From positions 1-28,854 of the forward strand of contig JBAQUF010000067.1 in the NCBI GenBank assembly GCA_049297375.1: a stretch of DNA of 28,854 nucleotides, written 5' to 3'. Position numbers and translations under genes: made by a program. Below the pieces are notes generated by a model that made no database searches, was not told where the DNA came from, and was given only the letters and a program-made list of their open reading frames with translations. Below are positions 15,318 to 22,621 of this stretch, in pieces; position 1 is the stretch's first letter, and every line of letters starts with the position of its first letter. The stretch comes from JAAZNV01 sp049297375. Its GTDB lineage: Bacteria > Patescibacteriota > WWE3 > UBA101185 > UBA10185.

Positions 15318-16166
15318 CTAAATTATTGAACTTAATTCCTCTTTTGCCTTTCTTGCTTGGGATTTTGTAGGTACTTTCCCATGCCACTCATACATGTTCT
15401 CCATAAATTTTACACCTTCTCCAGGTATTGTATGTGCAATTATAGCAGTTGGACGTTGAGTTACGCTTTTTGCCATATTACAGGCACTAATTATCTCTTC
15501 TATGTTATGACCGTCTATTTCTATTACAAACCAATTAAAACTTTCCAGTTTATCTCTTAGATTCTCCAATGGCATTATATCTTCTGTATTCCCATCACTT
15601 TGAATATTGTTTCTATCAATTATCCATGTGATGTTATTTAGTTTCTTGTTTGGAGCAAACATTGCAGATTCCCATATTTGTCCTTCATTTAATTCACCAT
15701 CCCCTGTCATGCAGTAAACTCTATATCTTTTTCCATCCATCTTTGCTGATAGGGCAATTCCAATTGCTTGTGGTAATCCTTGTCCTAATGAACCACTGGA
15801 GTTTTCTATTCCAGGTAGGGAATTATACTTTGGATGTCCTTGAAGTTTTGAATTAATTTTTCTTAATGTCCAGAGTTCTTTTGTTGGGAAAAAACCTCTT
15901 TCAGATAGTGCTACATACCAAATAGGGCATATATGGCCATTGGAGAGTATAAATCTATCTCTATCTTTCCTTCCTGGAGATTTAGGGTCTACGTTTAAAA
16001 CATGAAAGTATAATGCTGTAAATATCTCTGCTGTTCCTAGTGATCCTGCTGTATGTCCAGACCCTGCTTCTACAAGCATATCTATTACTCTTTGTTTTAG
16101 TTTTTTGGATATTTTGTATAGGTTTTCTACATCTAAACTCTGCGTTTTTTTCTTTAATGTGGGCAT
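15318..16166 (-). CDS. transketolase, N-terminal subunit
   Basis: The product has 282 residues and is the thiamine diphosphate pyrophosphate-binding half of transketolase. His38 (GSGHTAGSLG), His78 (SNGHICP) and His111 fit substrate and cofactor contacts. The cofactor and metal motif is GDGELNEGQIWE (155-166), ending in N187 (IDRNNIQSDG). It pairs with the C subunit encoded downstream. It is the first gene of its operon: a TTGTAA-17-TATACT promoter lies seven bases before ATG 16166, leaving no room for a leader. Alternative readings (1-deoxyxylulose synthase or pyruvate dehydrogenase E1) are less likely because of the length and the spacing of the His motifs. Confidence 0.93.
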   Translation of the reverse strand: MPTLKKKTQSLDVENLYKISKKLKQRVIDMLVEAGSGHTAGSLGTAEIFTALYFHVLNVDPKSPGRKDRDRFILSNGHICPIWYVALSERGFFPTKELWTLRKINSKLQGHPKYNSLPGIENSSGSLGQGLPQAIGIALSAKMDGKRYRVYCMTGDGELNEGQIWESAMFAPNKKLNNITWIIDRNNIQSDGNTEDIMPLENLRDKLESFNWFVIEIDGHNIEEIISACNMAKSVTQRPTAIIAHTIPGEGVKFMENMYEWHGKVPTKSQARKAKEELSSII

Positions 16167-16173
16167 TAGAATG

Positions 16174-16202
16174 AGTATAAAGTTTTTGTATTTTAATTAC
16201 AA
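16174..16202 (-). promoter_or_regulatory. Promoter of the leaderless transketolase operon
   Basis: Minus strand: TTGTAA (plus 16197-16202), 17 bases, TATACT (plus 16174-16179), seven bases, ATG 16166. This is the cleanest leaderless promoter in the window. Confidence 0.7.
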
Positions 16203-16217
16203 GATAAATTAGGGAGT

Positions 16218-16246
16218 TTGACTAATTTCTATTTTTCCTGTAGTGT
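16218..16246 (+). promoter_or_regulatory. Possible promoter of the structured RNA
   Basis: TTGACT (16218-16223) and a poor TAGTGT (16241-16246) with a 17-base spacer. Transcription would start near 16253, a few bases before the closing helix of the candidate RNA. Confidence 0.3.
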
Positions 16247-16252
16247 ATCCAG

Positions 16253-16450
16253 TGCGAAATGTGAGTCAACCAAAGTTTTAGATTAGAGAGGGACTCTCCT
16301 CCCTCCTGTCTTGTTGTTTAGTATTGGTCTGACTGGGGTTGTTGGGGTTGGAACATTTCGGAGGGTACTGGGAGGGGAATTCATAGAAAATCTTAAGAGA
16401 TATGACCTTGTGCTATGAATTCCTCCTCCCTAAAGGTTAAACTCTCATTT
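16253..16450 (+). ncRNA. Candidate structured RNA in a gene-free, G+C-rich stretch
   Basis: The interval 16167-16468 has no gene. Its central part is clearly richer in G and C than the rest of the window. It contains a 17-bp hairpin (16370-16386 with 16413-16430, one bulged C, one G-T pair, 26-base loop), a closing helix that joins the ends (ATGTGAGT 16259-16266 with ACTCTCAT 16441-16448, one mismatch, plus AACC 16268-16271 with GGTT 16435-16438), and CCCTCC 16301-16306 able to pair with GGAGGG 16360-16365. High G+C in an AT-rich genome together with end-to-end pairing is typical of a structured RNA. I looked for RNase P, tmRNA and SRP RNA signatures and found none; a 6S-like RNA is untested. 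Strand is uncertain; the TTGACT box favours plus. Confidence 0.4.
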
Positions 16451-16468
16451 ACCGTTCAATGCCTGTCT

Positions 16469-17062
16469 TTACCTATCTTTTTCTATTCTTTTCACTATCT
16501 CCAAGACCTCTTGAGGTGTATTGCATATACTCAGGAGTTCTCTTTCTCCAAGTTTTATAATCATGTTCTTTTCTATGACATCCAAAAGGTCGTTCCAAAA
16601 GCTCCCAAATAATATTATTGGCTTGTTATTTGGCTCATGTATCCATGAACTTATCCAAGTCATTCCAAACTCACTTAATGTTCCTATGCTCCCCCTGAAT
16701 ACAATGTGGATATCTGTTGTTTGAAGCATTACCTTTGTTCTATCAAAGTAGTCTAGTGTTTTCACTTCAAGATCAAAGTTATTCTCTTTATCAGCTCCCT
16801 CATAATGCCTTTTTGGTTTGTTGGGGTAGTAGGTTACAGCTAATACTTTCCCCCCTCCTGCATGAGCACCTTTTGTTGCTGCTCTCATAACTCCAGGTCC
16901 TCCACCATTTACTATTGTGTAGCCATTTTCAGCAAGGATCTTTGCAGTTTCAAAAGCTTTAATGTATGGTTCTTCATTTTCAGTCCATGCAGCACCGCCA
17001 AGGAAGCATATAGTTAAAGGTCTTTTACTTTTTACGTTACTGATAGTTTGTAGTTGATCCAT
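16469..17062 (-). CDS. LOG-family Rossmann-fold protein
   Basis: The product has 197 residues. The nucleotide-binding segment GGGPGVMRAATKGAHAGGG (53-71) and the second signature RGSIGTLSE (123-131) define the LOG (cytokinin-riboside phosphoribohydrolase, formerly called lysine decarboxylase-like) family. In active LOG enzymes the second motif is PGGxGTxxE; here Pro-Gly-Gly has become Arg-Gly-Ser, while GT and the catalytic Glu131 remain. The bacterial enzymes cleave nucleoside monophosphates to base and ribose 5-phosphate, which would fit a neighbour of Rpe and RpiB, but activity is not certain. It overlaps the Rpe-like gene by 26 bases and is the last gene of its operon. Confidence 0.8.
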   Translation of the reverse strand: MDQLQTISNVKSKRPLTICFLGGAAWTENEEPYIKAFETAKILAENGYTIVNGGGPGVMRAATKGAHAGGGKVLAVTYYPNKPKRHYEGADKENNFDLEVKTLDYFDRTKVMLQTTDIHIVFRGSIGTLSEFGMTWISSWIHEPNNKPIILFGSFWNDLLDVIEKNMIIKLGERELLSICNTPQEVLEIVKRIEKDR

Positions 17063-17714
17063 GGGCAGTTTCTAGAAATTCAAGGATTTTATCCCTTGGA
17101 TTTTCTGAATTAAATATTGCAGAACCAATGATAACATTATCAACCCCTGTTTCTAAAACTTGAGATAGGTTAGTAATACTAATTCCACCATCTATTTGGG
17201 TTTTTATTGCTGGATGAATACTTTTAAACTTTTTTATCTTTTCTAATACCGTTGGTATAAATTCATTTCCTTGCTTACCAGGAACTACACTCATAAATTG
17301 AACTAAATCAATCTCATTTAGTAGGAGATCTATAAGTGCAGTATCTTGATTGTGGTTTAAGGAAACTCCTACTTTATACCCAATGCTTTTTGCAGTTCTT
17401 ATAAACTTTTCTACTTGCTTTATGTCAACTACTTGAGTAATTACTGTGTTCACACATCTTATTTTCCTTGTAGGAACGGGGAATACTAACTTAGTAGCTT
17501 TTAAGTATTTAGATGGATTTTTAACCATAAAATGCAAGCTAAGTATAGATTTTGTGTTTAGGGATGTCAGCTTGTTTATATTTAAGAATGTTTTTCCTTC
17601 TACAAGTTTCCCATCGGCTATATCAACTTGTACTTCTGGAGACACTTCTTCAACACTTCTTACTTTTTCTATAACTTCTTCAAATGTTTTTTCTAGTATT
17701 CCTGGAATTATCAT
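17037..17714 (-). CDS. ribulose-phosphate 3-epimerase-like TIM-barrel protein
   Basis: The product has 225 residues and the order of motifs seen in Rpe: VDIADGKLVEGKTF (30-43), LHFMVKNPSKYL (60-71), VSLNHNQDT (117-125), FMSVVPGKQGNEFI (140-153) and QIDGGIS (173-179), then a phosphate-binding VIIGSAIF end. Rpe interconverts ribulose 5-phosphate and xylulose 5-phosphate with a metal held by His, Asp, His and Asp. Asp31, His61 and Asp175 match three of these; the first His is Gln29 here. The usual PGFGGQ loop is also altered to PGKQGNE. The position next to RpiB supports a pentose phosphate role, but substrate or metal use may differ. It starts 11 bases after rpiB. Confidence 0.75.
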   Translation of the reverse strand: MIIPGILEKTFEEVIEKVRSVEEVSPEVQVDIADGKLVEGKTFLNINKLTSLNTKSILSLHFMVKNPSKYLKATKLVFPVPTRKIRCVNTVITQVVDIKQVEKFIRTAKSIGYKVGVSLNHNQDTALIDLLLNEIDLVQFMSVVPGKQGNEFIPTVLEKIKKFKSIHPAIKTQIDGGISITNLSQVLETGVDNVIIGSAIFNSENPRDKILEFLETAHGSTTNYQ

Positions 17715-17725
17715 TCTTAACTCTT

Positions 17726-18172
17726 TTAACTCTCATTTTCTATATTTCTTATCTTATTTATCCTTCTTTGGTATCTTTCTTCATTGCTAAATGGGGTGTT
17801 TAACCATGCTAGGGTAGTTTCCAAAGCTTGTTCTTTGCTTATATAGTCAGATGGAAGTGCTAATATATTAGAGTTATCATCTCTTCTTGAAGATTCTGCG
17901 TGTTGGGGAGTCCAAGATAACGTTGCTCTTATTCCATTAAATTTATTTGCTGTAATACTGACTCCTACGCCATTTGCACATATTAATATCCCTTTACCTA
18001 CATCATCTTTTTGTACTCTTTTAGCCACTATAGAAGCATAATCAGGGTAATCATCACTTGGATCAATTGTTTTTGGTCCCAGGTCTGTTATTTCGAACCC
18101 CTTCGATAACAAATCATTAAATAAGTAGTTCTTGAGATCCAAACCTCTGTGATCTGAAGATATGTATATCAT
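17726..18172 (-). CDS. rpiB: ribose 5-phosphate isomerase B
   Basis: A 148-residue RpiB/LacAB-type isomerase that interconverts ribose 5-phosphate and ribulose 5-phosphate. The N terminus has SSDHRG with Asp7 and His8; the active-site Cys65 lies in GILICANGVGVSITANK, the standard RpiB signature, and RDDNSNILALPSDYI replaces the usual EHNDANVLALG. Length is normal. It starts one base after the lgt stop region and is followed by the Rpe-like gene, so the two pentose phosphate isomerising enzymes are encoded together. Confidence 0.92.
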   Translation of the reverse strand: MIYISSDHRGLDLKNYLFNDLLSKGFEITDLGPKTIDPSDDYPDYASIVAKRVQKDDVGKGILICANGVGVSITANKFNGIRATLSWTPQHAESSRRDDNSNILALPSDYISKEQALETTLAWLNTPFSNEERYQRRINKIRNIENES

Positions 18173-18173
18173 T

Positions 18174-18959
18174 TTATATTTTTCTCCTTTTCATCTTTGT
18201 AGATAAGTACTTAGTAAATACAATACTGAAGGATAAAACAAGTATAGATATACATTGAGAAACGTTCAAGGATCCAAGTTTCCATGAATAAATTCTTAAA
18301 TACTCTAAGAAAAATCTAATTATTGAATAGCCCCCTAAGTAGAGAGAAAGAAATATTCCTGATGGAGTAGAGTCTTTATGCTTTTTGTAAAGAAAATAAA
18401 GGAAGAAGAAAAAAATAATATCAAGAATTGATTCATATAAGAAGAGTGGGTGAAACTTAGTAAAGGATAAATACTCTTCTGGTCTGTTGTAAACAGGAAC
18501 GTATAATCCCCAGGGCAGGTTAGTAGGAGTGCCAAATATTTCACCATTAAAGTAGTTTCCCCACCTTCCAATTGCCTGTCCCAAGGGTAAAACTACGCTT
18601 ATTAAATCCAGCCAGTACAAGATATTCTCCTTGTTTCTTTTAAGATAAATTACAGTACTAATAATTCCTCCAACTATAGCTCCCCATATTCCTAAACCAC
18701 CATCCCATACGGCTAGTATTTTCAATGGATTTTGAACATAGTAGGGAAACATACTTAGAATGTGATATATTCTTGCTCCTGCTATTCCCCCAATTATTGC
18801 CCATAAGGATAATCCCCATAAGATGTCTTCTGTACTTTTATCATTACGTACAGCCACGAAATTTTTATTTTCCTTGACATGGTTTCTTAAAAGGGATTTA
18901 ACAACTAAGATGCATAATAAAATAGAGAATGATATTAATATTCCGTAAGGATTAACCAC
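18174..18959 (-). CDS. lgt: prolipoprotein diacylglyceryl transferase
   Basis: About 261 residues and seven or so membrane helices. It transfers diacylglycerol from phosphatidylglycerol to the lipobox Cys of prolipoproteins in the membrane. Key segments are IGGIAGARIYH, WDGGLGIWGAIVGG, the family signature GRWGNYFNGEIFGTP, and KFHPLFLYES. The frame is open upstream to ATG 19058, but that would overlap the previous gene by 100 bases with sequence unlike Lgt. GTG 18959 overlaps the previous stop as TAGTG, mirroring the TAATG coupling at 1335, and places the first helix (PYGILISFSILLCILVV) right after the start. A TTG at 18977 is a second option. Confidence 0.9.
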   Translation of the reverse strand: MVNPYGILISFSILLCILVVKSLLRNHVKENKNFVAVRNDKSTEDILWGLSLWAIIGGIAGARIYHILSMFPYYVQNPLKILAVWDGGLGIWGAIVGGIISTVIYLKRNKENILYWLDLISVVLPLGQAIGRWGNYFNGEIFGTPTNLPWGLYVPVYNRPEEYLSFTKFHPLFLYESILDIIFFFFLYFLYKKHKDSTPSGIFLSLYLGGYSIIRFFLEYLRIYSWKLGSLNVSQCISILVLSFSIVFTKYLSTKMKRRKI

Positions 18960-19504
18960 TATAGAATGCTTAAACAAAGAACCAGAAAAAGAACTAAGAT
19001 AACAATATATATAACCACCCCTTCTTTCTTTGGTCTGCTTCTTATAGCCCAGAACCACTCATCAGTTTTACCATCAAAGTAGCATTCAATGAGTTTATAT
19101 ATTGAGTTGGCTAGTATTGATAAAACAAATGATTTGATGAAGAAAGATGTAGATGCGTAAATTGCAAATATTGCTACGGCAACCATTATTATTTGAAACA
19201 GAGCGCTATTTAAAGCTTTATCTTTTACTTCATCTTTATGTTGGTTAACAAATTCAAGAAGGTTTTTATAGTCTTTATATTTAATATACCCAAATATTGT
19301 TTTAGCAAATTCACTCTTGGGTTCAAGAATATATGCATACATTAAATATTCACTATCTAGAATAAATGTTCCAAGAAAGCATCCAACTACAACTTCTATT
19401 ATGCTGAAAGGCTGCCTAACTACTGCTAAAGCTAGTATTGTGATCATAAGGGTTGCCGATATTAGAAGTGGAATTTTATAGTAGGTGAATAATTTCTTTA
19501 TCAT
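18959..19504 (-). CDS. Polytopic membrane protein, unknown function
   Basis: The product has 181 residues and about five hydrophobic segments: about 9-28, 33-52, 98-118, 120-140 and 160-180. Between the second and third lies a soluble loop with YKDYKNLLEFVNQHKDEVKDK, and another, KLIECYFDGKTDEWFWAIRSRPKK, precedes the last helix. I recognise no family. The frame runs back to a TTG at 19540, but ATG 19504 lies seven bases after a TTGGAA-17-TATTAT promoter, so it is the likely leaderless start. It is the first gene of an operon with lgt, rpiB, the Rpe-like gene and the LOG gene; its stop overlaps the lgt start. Confidence 0.7.
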   Translation of the reverse strand: MIKKLFTYYKIPLLISATLMITILALAVVRQPFSIIEVVVGCFLGTFILDSEYLMYAYILEPKSEFAKTIFGYIKYKDYKNLLEFVNQHKDEVKDKALNSALFQIIMVAVAIFAIYASTSFFIKSFVLSILANSIYKLIECYFDGKTDEWFWAIRSRPKKEGVVIYIVILVLFLVLCLSIL

Positions 19505-19511
19505 TAGTTTA

Positions 19512-19540
19512 ATAATACTATCCAAAGATAAAAGTTCCAA
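19512..19540 (-). promoter_or_regulatory. Promoter of the leaderless lgt operon
   Basis: Minus strand: TTGGAA (plus 19535-19540), 17 bases, TATTAT (plus 19512-19517), seven bases, ATG 19504. Confidence 0.6.
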
Positions 19541-19594
19541 TACAATTAATCCAGTAGTGGAAATTTAACTAAGGTACAATTAAAGTATAGGTTT

Positions 19595-20413
19595 ATGAAA
19601 GAATTAAAAAGAATTAATATGAGTATTTTTCCAAACTATGACTTCCTGAGAAAATTTCAAGAAATGCAGTTAGGTATTACGTTTGATGATATCATCGACC
19701 TAAATTTTGCAGTAGTAAGTTACTCCAAAACAGACAAATCTGCTTATTGGAATTACGCGTTATTAAAGCAGGAGATTCATGAGGAAGAGCTAAATAATAT
19801 GGCAGGGTTGTTCGAAAATATAGATAGAAATCCTGAAGTTTACTTTGAAAACGCAGCAGGTACCTCTACTTTAACTGAGTTACTTGTTTCAAAAGATTAT
19901 GAAAAAAACTTTGAGGATTGCTGGCAATTTTGGAAGGGTGTTAGGGTTGTTGATGAAAGACATTTTAGCTCAGTTAAAAAAGTATCAAGTAAAGCCGAGC
20001 TAGCCACTTTTCTTGAGACGTTCAATAATTGCTATCAAAAAGATGATCCTCAAAACCCATATGGAGAAGTGGGAGATTATTTAAAATCAGCCGAGTTTGC
20101 ATGGCACAAAAATAATGAGAGCAACAAACTTGAGTATTTTATCGTGTACAAGTCTGATAAACCGGTTTCTGTAGCTGCATTAACAAATTATAATGGACTT
20201 GGGTATATATCTAACGTTGGTTCATTAAGGGATGTTAGGGGAGAGGGTTATGGAAAAGCTGCAACATTATATTGTGTTAAAGAATCAATGCAGAATGGAA
20301 ATACAGAGCACTGTTTATCAACTGAAGAAGGTCATTATCCAAATGAGTTTTATAAAATGATTGGTTTTGACACTAAATTTACCGCTGTAGCGTATTCAAG
20401 AAGACAGTCTTAG
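19595..20413 (+). CDS. GNAT-family acetyltransferase
   Basis: The product has 272 residues. The C-terminal half is a GNAT domain: YFIVYKSDKPVSVAALTNY, then GLGYISNVGSLRDVRGEGYGKAATLYCVKE, where R215-G-E-G-Y-G220-K is the acetyl-CoA pyrophosphate loop (Q/RxxGxG/A), and NEFYKMIGFD, a typical final helix-strand. The N-terminal half (about 1-120) is acidic and may be a degenerate second GNAT-like domain. Substrate unknown. The start ATG 19595 has no Shine-Dalgarno; TACAAT at 19575-19580 may be its -10. The gene is divergent from the lgt operon, and its stop overlaps the convergent 96-residue protein gene by four bases. Confidence 0.75.
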   Translation: MKELKRINMSIFPNYDFLRKFQEMQLGITFDDIIDLNFAVVSYSKTDKSAYWNYALLKQEIHEEELNNMAGLFENIDRNPEVYFENAAGTSTLTELLVSKDYEKNFEDCWQFWKGVRVVDERHFSSVKKVSSKAELATFLETFNNCYQKDDPQNPYGEVGDYLKSAEFAWHKNNESNKLEYFIVYKSDKPVSVAALTNYNGLGYISNVGSLRDVRGEGYGKAATLYCVKESMQNGNTEHCLSTEEGHYPNEFYKMIGFDTKFTAVAYSRRQS

Positions 20414-20700
20414 TGTTTCTCCTCTTTATCAGCTTTTTCTAATCTTTCCTTCTTTATCTGTCCTACCTTCCACATAAAGAGTCTTCCTTTTGTTTTAGCG
20501 TTTCTTGAATCAAGAACTGATGCTCTGGCTTCTTCTAGGATGCTTCTATCCTCATTCTTTGCTAGTTTTATGTACAAAGATCTGTGTTTCCTATCTCCCA
20601 GCTCTTCTGCAAGTCTGTTCCCATAAGCTTGAAATTCATGTGAACACCTGTAATCTCTGCTTAGTTTCCTTGATCTTAGTATTTTTGCAATATTTTCCAT
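20410..20700 (-). CDS. Small basic hypothetical protein next to DNA ligase
   Basis: A 96-residue, strongly charged protein (many Lys, Arg and Glu) with segments RKLSRDYRCSHEFQAYG, AEELGDRKHRSLYIKLAK and KGRLFMWKVGQIKKE. It looks all-helical and soluble, with no membrane segment. It resembles small conserved proteins I associate with Patescibacteria genomes, but I cannot name a family. It begins 12 bases after the ligase stop on the same strand, so it is probably cotranscribed and may act in DNA repair; that link is inference from context. No Shine-Dalgarno is visible. Confidence 0.65.
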   Translation of the reverse strand: MENIAKILRSRKLSRDYRCSHEFQAYGNRLAEELGDRKHRSLYIKLAKNEDRSILEEARASVLDSRNAKTKGRLFMWKVGQIKKERLEKADKEEKH

Positions 20701-20712
20701 GTTGTTTTGTAA

Positions 20713-22527
20713 TTATTTAGTAGGTTGTTTCTTTCTATCTATGTACATCTTTTCTATTTCTTTGAGTGTTGTTGCTTGTGTAGGTTTTTTATCTTCTCTA
20801 AACTTCAAAAGTCTTGGAAATCTTAACGCGTACCCTGCTGTATGAGTGGGGGATATGCTTATTTCATCCGCTCCAATTTCAACAACAAGGGAAGGTTTAA
20901 CAAATACATTGGGTTTAAATGTCTTGTTCATCTCAACATTTAATGGCTTTTCTTTTATCTTTATCTTGTCGCACATGGTCTTAAGCTTTACCCAATCTTC
21001 CTCTGTAAGTCCTGTTCCTATCTTTGATATTGTTTTAAAGCTTTCCTTTTTATCATCATAAATTCCAACCAAGAAGCCTCCTATTCCAAACTTTGATCTT
21101 GCACCTTTACCGTTGTAGTAACCAAGAACTACACAGTCTATTGAGTCAGAAAGGAGGTTTCTATCCGCAGTCTTATACTTTACCCATGAGTACGATCTAG
21201 CTCCTGCTTCGTAAGCTTTCTCTGGAGTTTTAACAACTATTCCTTCAAGTCCTAGGGATTTTGCCTTTTGAAAGTACTCTTCAAGATCCTCAAACTCATC
21301 TGTTTCAAGGTATTCATCTACCTTTATCACTTCCCCGGGTAGAATGATTTTAGTTAGTATTCCTCTTCTTTCTTTTAACGATTTATCTATAAGTGATTTT
21401 CCATCTAGGTAAAGGATGTCAAAAACGAAGTATTTAAATGGAATATCCTTTGCTGTTTCAGCAATGTTGTATTTTCTCTTTCTTTGCATAGTTTCTTGAA
21501 AGGGGAGAAATTCTCCTGTTTCTTTGTTAAAACCAATGCCTTCTCCATCAAGTATTACCGAATCTGCTTTTATTTGTTTCTTTGCTGCTGCTATTATTTC
21601 TGGGTATTGGTGAGTGGTATCTTCTAAATTTCTAGTAAAGCTTTTAATAAATATATCTTCTTTCTTATCAGCTTTTTCTGATCCAAAAAGGTTTGATTGA
21701 AAGTCTTTAGTTTTCTTAATCTTTTTACCTCTATCAAAATGAAGTTGAACTCTTGTTCCATCAAATTTAAATTCTGCCCACATGTGTTTTATTCTTTCTG
21801 GTATTTCTTCTATTCCGCTTACTCTTTGACACTTTTGAGATAGTATGGGCACCCCAGTTTCCATGTTTATATCTTTAATTCCCTTTATTCCTTTTCCTCT
21901 TATTTTTCTTGCTATAAAGCCAATATCCGGGTATATGTTGTACTTACTTTCTATATCTTTTGATAAGGATTTGTTTTTTAAATAGTTAGCAAGAGCTGCA
22001 ATTATTGTTAACTCAGTAAATCCTAATCTCATTGTTCCAAGTATTATTCTTGTTACATGTTTTGCAGATAGAGGTTCTAAGTCATTGAGAAGGGAAGATA
22101 TTTTATTTAATTTTAAGTCTTGGGACCCTGTTCCTTCTATTTGTGTTATTTCATAAAGTCTTTCATATACTTCTGTAATTGATAGATCTTTTGATTTTTG
22201 TTTAAGACCTTTTAATTCATATACTACTGATCCTAGATCTCCAGATTTTCTATATAAAGTTTGTATTTTATTTTTTAGATTATTTCCTTTTATATTTTCT
22301 GGAGTAGAGAAGGTTTGTTCCATTATTTTTATCATTAACTTATCTGCTGTGTTGAATTTTATTCCTTCAAATGGAGCTTCTAAGTATCCAGATGCTAGAT
22401 ATATTGCTTTGTCTGTTTCTTCTGGATTAAGTTTAGAGATTAGCTCAGTTAGGATATCTGTCATTTCTAATCTTTTGGTTGTTTCTTCTAGTTTTTGAAG
22501 GTAGTTAGCAAATAAAGAGAACTTCAT
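20713..22527 (-). CDS. ATP-dependent DNA ligase, archaeal type
   Basis: The product has 604 residues. An N-terminal DNA-binding domain (about 1-215) is followed by the nucleotidyl transferase core with motif I FKFDGTR, in which Lys254 accepts AMP, then VILDGEGIGF, FKYFVFDILYLDGKSL, EGIVVKTPEKAYE and YSWVKYK, and a C-terminal OB fold (about 465-590) ending with RFPRLLKFREDK. This is the layout of archaeal and eukaryotic replicative ligases, and close in length to archaeal ones, rather than the NAD-dependent LigA of most bacteria. It seals nicks in replication and repair. The start ATG 22527 lies nine bases after a perfect TATAAT, with no Shine-Dalgarno. Whether a LigA gene also exists in this genome cannot be seen here. 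Confidence 0.93.
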   Translation of the reverse strand: MKFSLFANYLQKLEETTKRLEMTDILTELISKLNPEETDKAIYLASGYLEAPFEGIKFNTADKLMIKIMEQTFSTPENIKGNNLKNKIQTLYRKSGDLGSVVYELKGLKQKSKDLSITEVYERLYEITQIEGTGSQDLKLNKISSLLNDLEPLSAKHVTRIILGTMRLGFTELTIIAALANYLKNKSLSKDIESKYNIYPDIGFIARKIRGKGIKGIKDINMETGVPILSQKCQRVSGIEEIPERIKHMWAEFKFDGTRVQLHFDRGKKIKKTKDFQSNLFGSEKADKKEDIFIKSFTRNLEDTTHQYPEIIAAAKKQIKADSVILDGEGIGFNKETGEFLPFQETMQRKRKYNIAETAKDIPFKYFVFDILYLDGKSLIDKSLKERRGILTKIILPGEVIKVDEYLETDEFEDLEEYFQKAKSLGLEGIVVKTPEKAYEAGARSYSWVKYKTADRNLLSDSIDCVVLGYYNGKGARSKFGIGGFLVGIYDDKKESFKTISKIGTGLTEEDWVKLKTMCDKIKIKEKPLNVEMNKTFKPNVFVKPSLVVEIGADEISISPTHTAGYALRFPRLLKFREDKKPTQATTLKEIEKMYIDRKKQPTK

Positions 22528-22536
22528 AATATCTGT

Positions 22537-22542
22537 ATTATA
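22537..22542 (-). promoter_or_regulatory. -10 box for near-leaderless ATP-dependent ligase gene
   Basis: TATAAT on the minus strand, nine bases before ATG 22527. No good -35 is visible. Confidence 0.45.
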
Positions 22543-22579
22543 GCTTATTTCAGGCTAAATATCGGTAGTTTAGAGACTG

Positions 22580-22596
22580 AAGATACCTGATATCTT
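22580..22596. repeat. Small inverted repeat between divergent genes
   Basis: AAGATA (22580-22585) and TATCTT (22591-22596) flank CCTGA, midway between the ligase and GNAT starts. It could be an operator or chance. Confidence 0.3.
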
Positions 22597-22609
22597 TACC
22601 AATTTAAGT

Positions 22610-22615
22610 TAAAAT
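22610..22615 (+). promoter_or_regulatory. -10 box for a leaderless GNAT gene
   Basis: TAAAAT followed by six bases and ATG 22622; no Shine-Dalgarno sequence. Confidence 0.4.
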
Positions 22616-22621
22616 ATATCT

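Noticed and set aside
16335..16377. G-quadruplex in the gene-free region
   Set aside because: Several G runs exist, but the loop between the second and third runs is about 15 bases and the same bases pair well in hairpins, so an ordinary RNA fold is simpler.
17446..17790. 114-codon open frame on the plus strand
   Set aside because: Antisense to the Rpe-like gene and the end of rpiB; the product has no recognisable pattern and no start signals.
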